Positions 46,705 through 54,922 of a DNA stretch of 64,000 bases are shown here, in pieces. Position 1 is the stretch's first letter; each line of letters opens with the position of its first letter. The notes under the pieces were generated by a model. It was not told the DNA's origin. It did no database searches and was given only the letters and a program-made list of their open reading frames with translations. The position numbers were made by a program, and so were the translations under genes. The DNA is from Moritella sp. 24 (GTDB lineage: Bacteria > Pseudomonadota > Gammaproteobacteria > Enterobacterales > Moritellaceae): contig NZ_CP056123.1 of the NCBI RefSeq assembly GCF_018219155.1, positions 4,101,505 through 4,165,504 on the forward strand. The letters are read 5' to 3'.

Positions 46705-46737
46705 AATGACCCAAATAAATGTATTATTTGGGTCATT
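46705..46737. terminator. Hairpin between eptA and the protease gene
   Basis: AATGACCCAAATAA, TGTA loop, TTATTTGGGTCATT: a perfect 14-bp stem between convergent genes, 7 nt past the eptA stop. Confidence 0.75.
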
Positions 46738-46776
46738 AATCATCGCTTGCTGATGGTTCTTATACTAACGAATCTT

Positions 46777-48381
46777 TTATACAGAACGTCTTCTCACGAA
46801 GGCTAACAACCCTAAAGAAAGTACGCTAATCCAGTTAATCGCACCACCACTACTGCCTGAACTTTTACTCGTCGAATGTCCATCAGGTATATCAGATTTT
46901 CCATCGACTGAATGAGTTACCTTGCTAATTGTCACTCGGTCATTACCGTATGAATAATTGTCATCCTTCTTGTACTCAAGTACAACCGTATTATTATTTC
47001 TTGATAAACCGAGAGTAATTACACCCGAACCTGGACCACTTGTTCGGAAATAAAAATGTCCATTAATATAGATATTAAAATAATCATAATTTTTTTCTGT
47101 TGATATGTTTACGTTGAAAGACAAACTTCCCGGCGCTAAACCTGTCATTGTTAATTGTGCGAATTCACCGTTACCTAACACTGGTGTTTCAATGGAACTA
47201 CCATTTTTAACCCATGCATTTTCAGATACATATACTTCGGTATTAGCAATCGAGAGCATATTACGAAGACCTGCAGAAGCAGCTTCAACCCCAACATAAG
47301 ATAATGCGACATCAAAACTAGGCGTCAGTGGAAGATCTGTCAGCACCTTAACAGAGACAGCGCCAGCATCTAATTTATCGACATTGTAATTAACCGTAAT
47401 CGCACAACTTTCATTTATCGCAATTTCAGAACAAGTATTCGCCGTCACTAACGCTCCAACACCTTGTATCGTTACACCCGATGTTCTCACTATTTGATCA
47501 GTATTATTGTTGATAGAAAAAGAATGTGAATGGGTTCCTAGATATTTAGTCCCAACAAATTCTGATTGGCGGTAGCTCAACCCTTGTGTTTTTGCTGAGA
47601 TCCAATCAGTAAAATGACTGATATTAGTATAAACACCATAATTTCCGGCTTCAGCACAACCTTGACCCCAACTGACGACGCCAAGCTGCTCATAACCATT
47701 ACCACTAGCCACAACAATCGGACCGCCACTGTCACCTTGGCAAGAATCATAACCACCATTCTCGAACCCTGCACAGAATGCATTATCGTTATTTTTAACG
47801 GAATCAGGACATAAGCTTTGTTTAACTAAAGGTACATTGACTTGATATAATTCATTTTTAAATAATGTTGAATCTCGACCAGGAGCAGGATCTTGATCGC
47901 CCCACCCCATCACCGTTAATGTCTCGCCAACGGGAAGGTTATTACGTAAATACTGATCAGCTAAATTAACAGATGTATATGCAGCCTCTTTTTCAAGCTC
48001 GATAATCGCAATATCATTGCCATCTTCAACATTTTTATAATCTTCGTGAACATAAATTTCTTTAACACTATATCGGTGCTCAGTAACATCATTTTGAGTC
48101 AAATCAGAAATACCAATAACGGCATCCAAATCCAGTTTTTCTTTACTATCGACACAGTGCGCTGCAGTTAATATATAACGCCCACCTAAGAAACTCGCAC
48201 CACAAAATAAGCCTTTATTAACCTCTCGATGTTTAGATACTAATGCCACCATAAATGGCCAGCTATCAATATCACTTTTTTCACCGTTAATAATTCTTGG
48301 GCTCATGTTCTCTGTAGCATGAAGCTGACTCAACGAGAGTGGTGCTAAAAGCAAAAATGAGAGTATTCTTTTTAAATACAT
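46777..48381 (-). CDS. Trypsin-like serine protease with GlyGly-CTERM sorting tail
   Basis: 534 residues: signal peptide (about 1-23), chymotrypsin-fold domain with RIINGEKSDIDSWPFM, catalytic His in LTAAHC, Asp in NDIAIIELE and Ser in GDSGGPIV, then Ig-like beta regions (about 270-500) and a C-terminal SSGSSGGAINWISVLSLG ... FVRRRSV tail. The tail is of the GlyGly-CTERM type processed by rhombosortase and coupled to type II secretion. The layout matches Vibrio VesB-like proteases. It is expected to be exported and surface-attached. Confidence 0.92.
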   Translation of the reverse strand: MYLKRILSFLLLAPLSLSQLHATENMSPRIINGEKSDIDSWPFMVALVSKHREVNKGLFCGASFLGGRYILTAAHCVDSKEKLDLDAVIGISDLTQNDVTEHRYSVKEIYVHEDYKNVEDGNDIAIIELEKEAAYTSVNLADQYLRNNLPVGETLTVMGWGDQDPAPGRDSTLFKNELYQVNVPLVKQSLCPDSVKNNDNAFCAGFENGGYDSCQGDSGGPIVVASGNGYEQLGVVSWGQGCAEAGNYGVYTNISHFTDWISAKTQGLSYRQSEFVGTKYLGTHSHSFSINNNTDQIVRTSGVTIQGVGALVTANTCSEIAINESCAITVNYNVDKLDAGAVSVKVLTDLPLTPSFDVALSYVGVEAASAGLRNMLSIANTEVYVSENAWVKNGSSIETPVLGNGEFAQLTMTGLAPGSLSFNVNISTEKNYDYFNIYINGHFYFRTSGPGSGVITLGLSRNNNTVVLEYKKDDNYSYGNDRVTISKVTHSVDGKSDIPDGHSTSKSSGSSGGAINWISVLSLGLLAFVRRRSV

Positions 48382-48390
48382 GTTCGCGTC

Positions 48391-48436
48391 CTTGATAAAA
48401 GCGTTAACTATTGATTTTGTTTAAAATTTTATCAAG
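48391..48436 (-). promoter_or_regulatory. Inverted repeat overlapping the protease ribosome binding site
   Basis: Perfect 10-bp arms CTTGATAAAA (48391-48400) and TTTTATCAAG (48427-48436) with a 26-nt spacer. In the minus-strand leader the near arm merges into the AAGGA ribosome site 8 nt before the ATG. It could be an operator or an RNA hairpin that hides the ribosome site. Confidence 0.45.
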
Positions 48437-48607
48437 AGTACATTAGATTAATAAATATTCCAGCCTTACAAACAATAAACATACATAAGAATGATTATTG
48501 CTTGTAATTTATGAAATCAATCACATACATGATACATACACGCTATAAGCCTTGTATATATCATGATTTTAATGCATTACAATCATGAACAAGTGATGCT
48601 TAACTAT

Positions 48608-50917
48608 CTACACCAGTCCCTTTTCTTTATTCAGCAACACTTCAAACTCTTTAGCTGGTACTGGTTTACTGTAAAAATAACCTTGACCATATTCACAATG
48701 CATTGAACTCAAATAATCAGCATGCCACTGATCTTCAATGCCTTCTGCTACCACTTTTAGATTCAATGCTTTTGCCATCGCGATGATCGCATTAACAAGC
48801 TCTCGGTCTGAATCATTTTCATGCATATTTTGTAAAAATGCGCGGTCTATTTTAAGCCGATCAAAGGGGAATTTCTGTAAATAACTCAGCGCAGAATAAC
48901 CGGTACCAAAATCATCAATTGAAAGCTGTATTCCCATTGCTTGTAGCTGATTTAACAAGGTGACGACTTCTTCATTATGATTGAACAACAAACTTTCGGT
49001 GATCTCGATATCCAATTTATCCGCAGGTAAACCTGACTGTATTAAACCATCACGAATCAGCTTAAATAACTGTTCACAATATCTAAATTGCACGCTCGAA
49101 AAGTTAATCGAAATATGTAGCGGAGTGATCTTTTGCCATTTTGCAGCCTGCATACAAGCTTGATTAATAGCAAACTCTCCAAGTTTGTGTATTGATCCGT
49201 TTTTTTCCGCAAGCAGAATAAATTCATCTGGAGACACAAATCCAAACCGATCATCATACCAACGCATAAGCGCTTCAGCACCCACTATCTTATTGGATGA
49301 TAAGTCCATTATTGGCTGATAATAAAGTTCTAATTCATTATTTGCGATCGCTTGACGTAAACGCCCATCCAAATCTAATGTACGCTGTAAATCAGTGCTC
49401 ATCGCGGTATGATAAAAACTAAATGTGTTACGGCCATCTTGCTTAGATCGATACATAGCCGTATCAGCACTCGCTAATAGTTGCTGGGCATTATCACCAT
49501 CTTGAGGATATATAGACATACCGATACTGCCCGAAATAAACAATTCTTGGTTATCCCAAACAAACGGTTTATCAAAAAGAGATAATACTCTTCTTGCTAA
49601 GCACTCTGCAGAATCAACTCCTTTTAGATCCGGAATAACGAATAAAAACTCATCGCCACCCAAGCGCGCTAAAATATCCGAATTACGCACAGAGCCCAAT
49701 AGCCTCTCAGTGCTCTGCATTAAGATCTGATCTCCCGCTAAGTGCCCCAAGGTATCATTGATCTGCTTAAAGTTATCAAGGTCCATAAACATAACTAGTA
49801 CATTACTATTTGTTGCTTTAGCCTTCGCTAACTCTTCTTCTAAACAAGCGTTGCCATAAGTTCTATTTGGCAGACCTGTCAAAGCATCATGCGCCGCTTG
49901 ATGAGCAAGTTTTTGCTCTGATATTTTTCTTTTTTCAACTTCTTCGGTTAATAGCTGATTTTGTAAAGACAACATTCGTCGTTGCTTATGACTTTCTTCA
50001 AATTTCGTTCTTAATACGATATTTGCATTATTAATCATGAATGTATAAAAAAGACCAAACACAACGGGCACAGCAAGAAAAGACAGGCCAGCGATAAACC
50101 ACCCCGAAGTGAAAATATCTTTTTCATTAACGGGTTCAAACCAACTTCTTAATTTAAACGGTGTATTTTCAATTGGCGTTTCGAAATAAATTTTATTCGC
50201 GAGCTTATTACGTTGATCACTTGGCTTTTTATTATTGAGAGAATCCCAAATAAAAATATCACCATCTTCGGTGGTTAAATCCATGCGACTCTGGCTGTCT
50301 TCATGTTCCTGAGCCGTTAACTGTGCAACGATAACTTGCTTATTCAGATCAACAACCAAAAATGCAACGGGTTTATCTGCATAGTGCACAAGTTTAATCA
50401 GTTGAATATGGGTATCACCTGCATATTGGTGGGTGCGAATAATAAATCCTTTAGCCCCCATATCTTGAGGTTTCACCATATCGAATGCAGTATTTTTATT
50501 TTTATCCGTATCGGCAATAACCGTCCCGTCATAACCAATTAAAACAAAGCGTTGATAAACGGATTGTTGGTCAATTTCGGTATTATCGATCAAGTTAGTT
50601 AGCTCTTTATTAAGCTTAAATAAACTCGATCCTAAGCCATACTTCATTGACATACCCGATGCTAAATTAGCAAAGTAAGTCAGCATCGACTTATCACCAG
50701 CGAGATTAGTCAGTTCATCATTGGTAACATTAAAAAAGTACTCTAAAGTACTGGTGTAATTTTGAACCTTAAGATTAAGCTCACGTTGTTGTGATTCTTT
50801 TAACCGTGTTTGTCCAAGGTTCGTCACGGCTAAAATCAGCATTAAGTAGGCGGCAAGTAATACCGCTGCAATAATAATTAAACGACTACTTGATATTTTT
50901 TTCTTCAACTTCATCAT
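48608..50917 (-). CDS. Membrane GGDEF-EAL cyclic di-GMP enzyme
   Basis: 769 residues: membrane helix (about 12-34), a periplasmic sensor region (about 35-270), a second helix (about 272-296), GGDEF (about 345-505) with an intact RLGGDEF, then EAL (about 515-765) with EALMRW, the NFSS segment and DDFGTGYSAL. Both active-site signatures are complete, so it may make or degrade cyclic di-GMP. The start ATG overlaps the stop of the solute-binding protein as ATGA, so the two are co-translated and the binding protein is the likely input to the periplasmic domain. Confidence 0.93.
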   Translation of the reverse strand: MMKLKKKISSSRLIIIAAVLLAAYLMLILAVTNLGQTRLKESQQRELNLKVQNYTSTLEYFFNVTNDELTNLAGDKSMLTYFANLASGMSMKYGLGSSLFKLNKELTNLIDNTEIDQQSVYQRFVLIGYDGTVIADTDKNKNTAFDMVKPQDMGAKGFIIRTHQYAGDTHIQLIKLVHYADKPVAFLVVDLNKQVIVAQLTAQEHEDSQSRMDLTTEDGDIFIWDSLNNKKPSDQRNKLANKIYFETPIENTPFKLRSWFEPVNEKDIFTSGWFIAGLSFLAVPVVFGLFYTFMINNANIVLRTKFEESHKQRRMLSLQNQLLTEEVEKRKISEQKLAHQAAHDALTGLPNRTYGNACLEEELAKAKATNSNVLVMFMDLDNFKQINDTLGHLAGDQILMQSTERLLGSVRNSDILARLGGDEFLFVIPDLKGVDSAECLARRVLSLFDKPFVWDNQELFISGSIGMSIYPQDGDNAQQLLASADTAMYRSKQDGRNTFSFYHTAMSTDLQRTLDLDGRLRQAIANNELELYYQPIMDLSSNKIVGAEALMRWYDDRFGFVSPDEFILLAEKNGSIHKLGEFAINQACMQAAKWQKITPLHISINFSSVQFRYCEQLFKLIRDGLIQSGLPADKLDIEITESLLFNHNEEVVTLLNQLQAMGIQLSIDDFGTGYSALSYLQKFPFDRLKIDRAFLQNMHENDSDRELVNAIIAMAKALNLKVVAEGIEDQWHADYLSSMHCEYGQGYFYSKPVPAKEFEVLLNKEKGLV

Positions 50918-51855
50918 CGTTCCGACTTATTGCTATTGTTAAAATAATCACTATAAAAATAAGACACTGATGGATAGTGCTTTTCAACCAACTGTAAGTA
51001 ACTACCATCTTCTTTTATGCCATCTAAATATTGATTAAATGCTTCGCGTAATTCTGGTGAGTTTTTTCTAAATACCGCGCCCATTCTTTGATGCTGAGAT
51101 ATCGGTCCAATCACTTTTATTTCACCAGGCCATTTCTCAAGTGCTATCAATGTATCAGCAACATCGAGTAACGTACTTTCAGCATCCTTATTAAGAATTG
51201 CTGGCACCATTTCATTTAGGTGGCGCTCTGTATCTGGCAAGATGATGTTTGCGCCTGTGCTATAAAGATTATATAAGTTAGGGTCTAAACAAGAATGCTC
51301 CATCGCTAACACATCTCGGCCACTGATAAGTTGTTTTACTTTCTGAATATCTTTGTCAATCGACCCCGCAGGCTCAATTGGCTTTAAATCTGAATCAGCT
51401 CGTGCAATAAGCCATACCGCAGAGGGGAAGTAATCATTTGAAAAATCAGCGAGTTTAGTTCGCCACTCTAAAATAGTGACCCCATTGGCAATGATGTCAC
51501 CTTCTATTTCGCAGTCGTCTCCGAATACTGTTTTATTGTTTTTGAACTGAGCATGTTGACCCGTTAATTTGCCTATCGCGTTATCCCATTTCGCTGGTAC
51601 ATATTGATATTCAACACCCAGAGACTCCGCAAAGCCCTTAACTAAATCGACATCCAAACCGCTTAACGATTGAAAGTTATCTTTTTGAATATAAGAGACA
51701 AAATTTGCGTAAGGCACACCAATATGACGTAGCACACCTTGTTTTTTTATATCTTCTAAATCCATCGCTAAGGCATTTTGACTAAACATAATGGATGAAC
51801 ACACGAAGAAAATATTATTTATTGTTTGTTTAAATTTTGAAACTTTCATCAACAT
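50914..51855 (-). CDS. Periplasmic solute-binding protein (SBP_bac_3-like)
   Basis: 313 residues with a signal peptide (cleavage near ALA-MDL) and a type-II periplasmic binding fold of the family-3 amino-acid/polar-compound kind: the GVLRHIGVPYANF start, the SGLDVDLVKGFAESLGVEYQYV motif, and LREAFNQYLDGIKEDGSYLQLVEKH near the end. No ABC permease or ATPase is present; instead it is translationally fused in layout to a GGDEF-EAL protein. It is therefore more likely a signal-sensing than a transport component. Confidence 0.85.
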   Translation of the reverse strand: MLMKVSKFKQTINNIFFVCSSIMFSQNALAMDLEDIKKQGVLRHIGVPYANFVSYIQKDNFQSLSGLDVDLVKGFAESLGVEYQYVPAKWDNAIGKLTGQHAQFKNNKTVFGDDCEIEGDIIANGVTILEWRTKLADFSNDYFPSAVWLIARADSDLKPIEPAGSIDKDIQKVKQLISGRDVLAMEHSCLDPNLYNLYSTGANIILPDTERHLNEMVPAILNKDAESTLLDVADTLIALEKWPGEIKVIGPISQHQRMGAVFRKNSPELREAFNQYLDGIKEDGSYLQLVEKHYPSVSYFYSDYFNNSNKSER

Positions 51856-51914
51856 ACTCTATATAATCTGTTCTGATTTAAAGAGAGCGCCCAGTCTCGC
51901 TGGACGCCTCACTA

Positions 51915-53315
51915 TTAAGACATTCTTCGGTATAATTGCTTAATGGCGTCCACTAAGCCTCTGACATCTTTTTCATCATGGAAAAGATGTGTTGAGATTC
52001 TTAATGCATAACTGTTAGCGGTATCTTCTTTATACAGTTTAAAATTGGTTGTACGAATGATATAACCATACTGATTACGAAGACGATCTCTGAATTCAGT
52101 AAGTAATTCACTGTCTTCAAGTTCAAATGGATTAAACGTTGTTAAACCACTTGCAAGTTCTTCTACATCCGGAGAGAAGATGTATGCATTTGGTAATTCT
52201 TCAGCCAATAATGATTTACACAGTGAGCCTAAACCTAAAACACGTTTTTCAATGCGCTTACGTCCAATCTCATCCCACATTAAACAACTATCAACCAAGG
52301 CTTGTTTCGCAGGATAGTTATCGTTACCTATATACTGCATCTGCTCGCAAAGATAATCAGCATGCGATAATGATGCGTTAATAGGCCAAAGTGGATTAAC
52401 ACGATCGCTCCAATATTCATTTAAACGCTGCGCATTATCACGCACGTATAAAATACCCGTCGCGCCCGGCCCACATTGCCATTTATGGCCTGAACCTGCA
52501 TAAAAATCACAATCCATGTCGTGAAAATCTAAATCAAGCATACCAATAGAATGTGCACCATCAACCAGTGTTGGTACCGCGTACTGCTTCGCTAACTCAC
52601 AAATACGCTTCGCTGGTAGTTTCGTACCTGTTTTGTAAGTAATATGAGAAAAAGTAATCAGACGAACATTCGGGTTTTCATTAAGTGCGGTGCGGAATGC
52701 TTCCACATAATCTTCTTCTGTTACCCTTTCAAAACCGGTATAAACAGGAAGCTGAACTTCAACTATTTTCACACCAAAACGCTGTTTAGCGACATTCATT
52801 GGCGTTGTTGCTGCCATATGTTCATGGTGCGTAGTAAGGATCACATCGCCTTCTTCGAAGTGAAGGCCATTGATAATAGAACATATACCATCAGTCGTAT
52901 TACGGCTTAATACAATCTCATGTGCATCAGCACCAAAACCAGGCGCGACATCAGCGACCATCTCAGTCATATAAGGCCAAGAACCGAATCTTTCATCCAT
53001 ATCCCAAGGATATTTAGCCACTGCTTTATTATTATCGTTAAATCCAGCCAGTACATGCTTTGGCATTGAGCCAGTTGTACCAACATTCATATAAGTTGTT
53101 CTTTTGTCTAACACAAATTGCTTCTGAATCTTGTTCCAGAACTTTTTGCTATGTTTATTATGTGCAGGCGGGAACCACTCACTGTCTAATTCTGATGCAC
53201 TCGCAGTATTCGCAAGTACTGAACCACCAAGCCCTGCAACAGCAACACTAGCCGCGGTACTTTTAAGAAACTTACGACGATTAAGGCTTTTAAGCCCTGT
53301 CTCTATATTGTTCAT
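51915..53315 (-). CDS. Tat-exported PLP-dependent aminotransferase class V protein
   Basis: 466 residues with a twin-arginine signal (NRRKFLKSTAASVAVAG, about 12-28) ending near ASA, followed by a class-V aminotransferase/cysteine-desulfurase-like fold: the LSRNTTDGI segment, THHEHMA, and the PLP Lys in GSGHKWQCGPG near residue 275. Relatives include isopenicillin-N-epimerase-like enzymes. Cofactor loading in the cytoplasm explains the Tat route. It is first in an operon with the binding protein (59-nt gap) and the GGDEF-EAL gene; its substrate is unknown. Confidence 0.9.
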   Translation of the reverse strand: MNNIETGLKSLNRRKFLKSTAASVAVAGLGGSVLANTASASELDSEWFPPAHNKHSKKFWNKIQKQFVLDKRTTYMNVGTTGSMPKHVLAGFNDNNKAVAKYPWDMDERFGSWPYMTEMVADVAPGFGADAHEIVLSRNTTDGICSIINGLHFEEGDVILTTHHEHMAATTPMNVAKQRFGVKIVEVQLPVYTGFERVTEEDYVEAFRTALNENPNVRLITFSHITYKTGTKLPAKRICELAKQYAVPTLVDGAHSIGMLDLDFHDMDCDFYAGSGHKWQCGPGATGILYVRDNAQRLNEYWSDRVNPLWPINASLSHADYLCEQMQYIGNDNYPAKQALVDSCLMWDEIGRKRIEKRVLGLGSLCKSLLAEELPNAYIFSPDVEELASGLTTFNPFELEDSELLTEFRDRLRNQYGYIIRTTNFKLYKEDTANSYALRISTHLFHDEKDVRGLVDAIKQLYRRMS

Positions 53316-53354
53316 CCACTTAATTCCTTGTTAAAACGCAAATATAGTTATTAT

Positions 53355-53369
53355 TAATAATAATTATCA
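53355..53369. promoter_or_regulatory. Fur-box-like site before the aminotransferase operon
   Basis: TAATAATAATTATCA differs from the 7-1-7 Fur core TGATAAT-n-ATTATCA at one position. It lies about 40 nt before the aminotransferase start, and a second ATTATTAATAAT dyad follows at about 53375. The area is AT-rich, so the match needs caution. The rest of 53316-53627 holds no gene. Confidence 0.45.
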
Positions 53370-53590
53370 CAAGCATTATTAATAATGATCGCACTATGTT
53401 ATTCGAAAATATACATATGTTAAATCATCGAGATCAAATTATTGTCGTTTATTCACAAGCGGTTAAGGTTCATTCGATTTATTGAACATGAGATAAACAT
53501 AGTTGTAGTATTAAAATTTTTTTTATGAAAATTCGATACTACGACGCTAAATTCGGGTGGATTAGCAAATGAGATCAGACCAGATACAAC

Positions 53591-53618
53591 AAAGCCCCAA
53601 TACAATACGAGGCTTTTA
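53591..53618 (-). terminator. Terminator-like hairpin after hxlR-type gene
   Basis: AAAGCC and GGCTTT arms with partial inner pairing, 10 nt past the stop on the minus strand; the T run is short. Confidence 0.5.
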
Positions 53619-53627
53619 TTTACATCA

Positions 53628-53981
53628 TTAAAGAGGCGTGTCGTATTTGTTGTCAATTTCATCTTGTAAAGCATCGAGCTGCGCTAACACACCCAGAAAT
53701 TTATGCCCAAATGTCGTCACATGATATTCCACTCTCGGCGGAAGTTCGTTGTAGATAACTTTATCTAAGATACCGAATTCAACATTTCGTTTTAGACATT
53801 GATTTAGCACTTTGGTCGTTAACCCTTCTACATTACGAACCATTTCACCCGGTCGGTTAATGTCATGAGACAACAGCTGATAGACAGTCAATGACCATTT
53901 ACAGCCATAAATACTTTCGACCATTCTTGCGCTATTTTCCGGCGCAGTTTTTCTTACAAATATCTTTTCGTTACTATTCAT
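53628..53981 (-). CDS. HxlR family transcriptional regulator
   Basis: 117-residue winged-helix DNA-binding protein. It has the HxlR pattern: KWSLTVYQLLSH, then RPGEMVRNVEGLTTKVLNQCLKRNVEFGIL, and the wing PPRVEYHVTTFG. The usual first CP motif is changed to YGCKWS, keeping one Cys near residue 27, which in related regulators senses thiol-reactive compounds. It is divergent from an SDR gene with a shared 102-bp promoter region. Confidence 0.88.
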   Translation of the reverse strand: MNSNEKIFVRKTAPENSARMVESIYGCKWSLTVYQLLSHDINRPGEMVRNVEGLTTKVLNQCLKRNVEFGILDKVIYNELPPRVEYHVTTFGHKFLGVLAQLDALQDEIDNKYDTPL

Positions 53982-53994
53982 AAAGATGCACCAA

Positions 53995-54023
53995 TAAGTA
54001 CCTAGGTAACCAATTTGTACTTA
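53995..54023. promoter_or_regulatory. Inverted-repeat operator between the HxlR and SDR genes
   Basis: TAAGTAC (53995-54001), a 15-bp spacer, and GTACTTA (54017-54023) form a perfect 7-bp dyad in the divergent promoter. It is the probable binding site of the HxlR-type regulator. Confidence 0.6.
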
Positions 54024-54083
54024 CTATTTAATAAGTGAATTAGCGCCTAAGATTACCACATACAAAATCTTAGGAGAAAGAAA

Positions 54084-54851
54084 ATGACATTTACTCAATC
54101 AGGTATCGCACTCATCATTGGTGGCACAAGTGGCATGGGATTTGAAACAGCAAAACAACTTGCAGCTCAAAATATTCCCGTTACGATTGTTGGTAACAAT
54201 ATCGACAAACTAGACGCTGCTGTTTCTCAACTTAGTCAAATCGGTGACGTGACAGGCATCCAATTAAATCTATATGATCGCAACAGTGTCACGCAATTTA
54301 TTGACCATATCACCGAGCAAAGTAAAAACATCGGTTACCTTGTAAATGCCGCGGGTTACTTTAATCCTAAACCGTTTATCGAGCATAGCGAGCAAGACTA
54401 TGATCAATACCATGAATTAAACAAAGCGACGTTCAAAATCACACAAGCCGTTGCCAAAAAAATGATCAGTAATGGTGGTGGCAACGTAGTAAACATCGGC
54501 TCAATGTGGGGTAAGCAAGCGATTAAAGCCACGCCTTCTTCTGCGTATTCTATGGCAAAAGCAGGTCTACATGCCTTAACACAACACATGGCAATGGAAT
54601 TAGCAGAGCATAATATTCGTGTTAATGCTGTATCGCCAGCGGTAGTGAAAACGCCTATTTATGAAACATTCATCAGCCCTGAAGATATGGACGCAACACT
54701 AGCAAGCTTTAACGCATTCCACCCTATTGGTCGAGTGGGTACGCCTGAAGATATTGCTAATAGCATTTGTTTCTTACTCTCAGATCAATCAAGCTGGGTC
54801 ACTGGCGCAATTTGGGACGTAGACGGTGGCGTGATCGCTGGCCGAAATTAA
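54084..54851 (+). CDS. SDR family oxidoreductase
   Basis: 255-residue classical short-chain dehydrogenase. The NAD(P) motif is [10 protein letters not shown] near residue 13, the NAAGYF strand follows near 89, and the catalytic Ser, Tyr and Lys are in NIGSMWGKQ and YSMAKAG, with the C-terminal [11 protein letters not shown]. The substrate is unknown. Divergent pairing with an HxlR-type regulator suggests induction by a reactive aldehyde, quinone or similar compound. Confidence 0.92.
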   Translation: MTFTQSGIALIIGGTSGMGFETAKQLAAQNIPVTIVGNNIDKLDAAVSQLSQIGDVTGIQLNLYDRNSVTQFIDHITEQSKNIGYLVNAAGYFNPKPFIEHSEQDYDQYHELNKATFKITQAVAKKMISNGGGNVVNIGSMWGKQAIKATPSSAYSMAKAGLHALTQHMAMELAEHNIRVNAVSPAVVKTPIYETFISPEDMDATLASFNAFHPIGRVGTPEDIANSICFLLSDQSSWVTGAIWDVDGGVIAGRN

Positions 54852-54876
54852 GTCTAGACTAAATGATGCTATATAT

Positions 54877-54910
54877 AACAAGACCTCATCGAATATGAGG
54901 CTTTGTTATT
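54877..54910. terminator. Terminator after the SDR gene
   Basis: AACAAGACCTCAT, GAAT loop region, ATGAGGCTTTGTT: a long stem between the SDR gene and the convergent 575-residue gene. Confidence 0.7.
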
Positions 54911-54922
54911 ATTTACAAGGTA

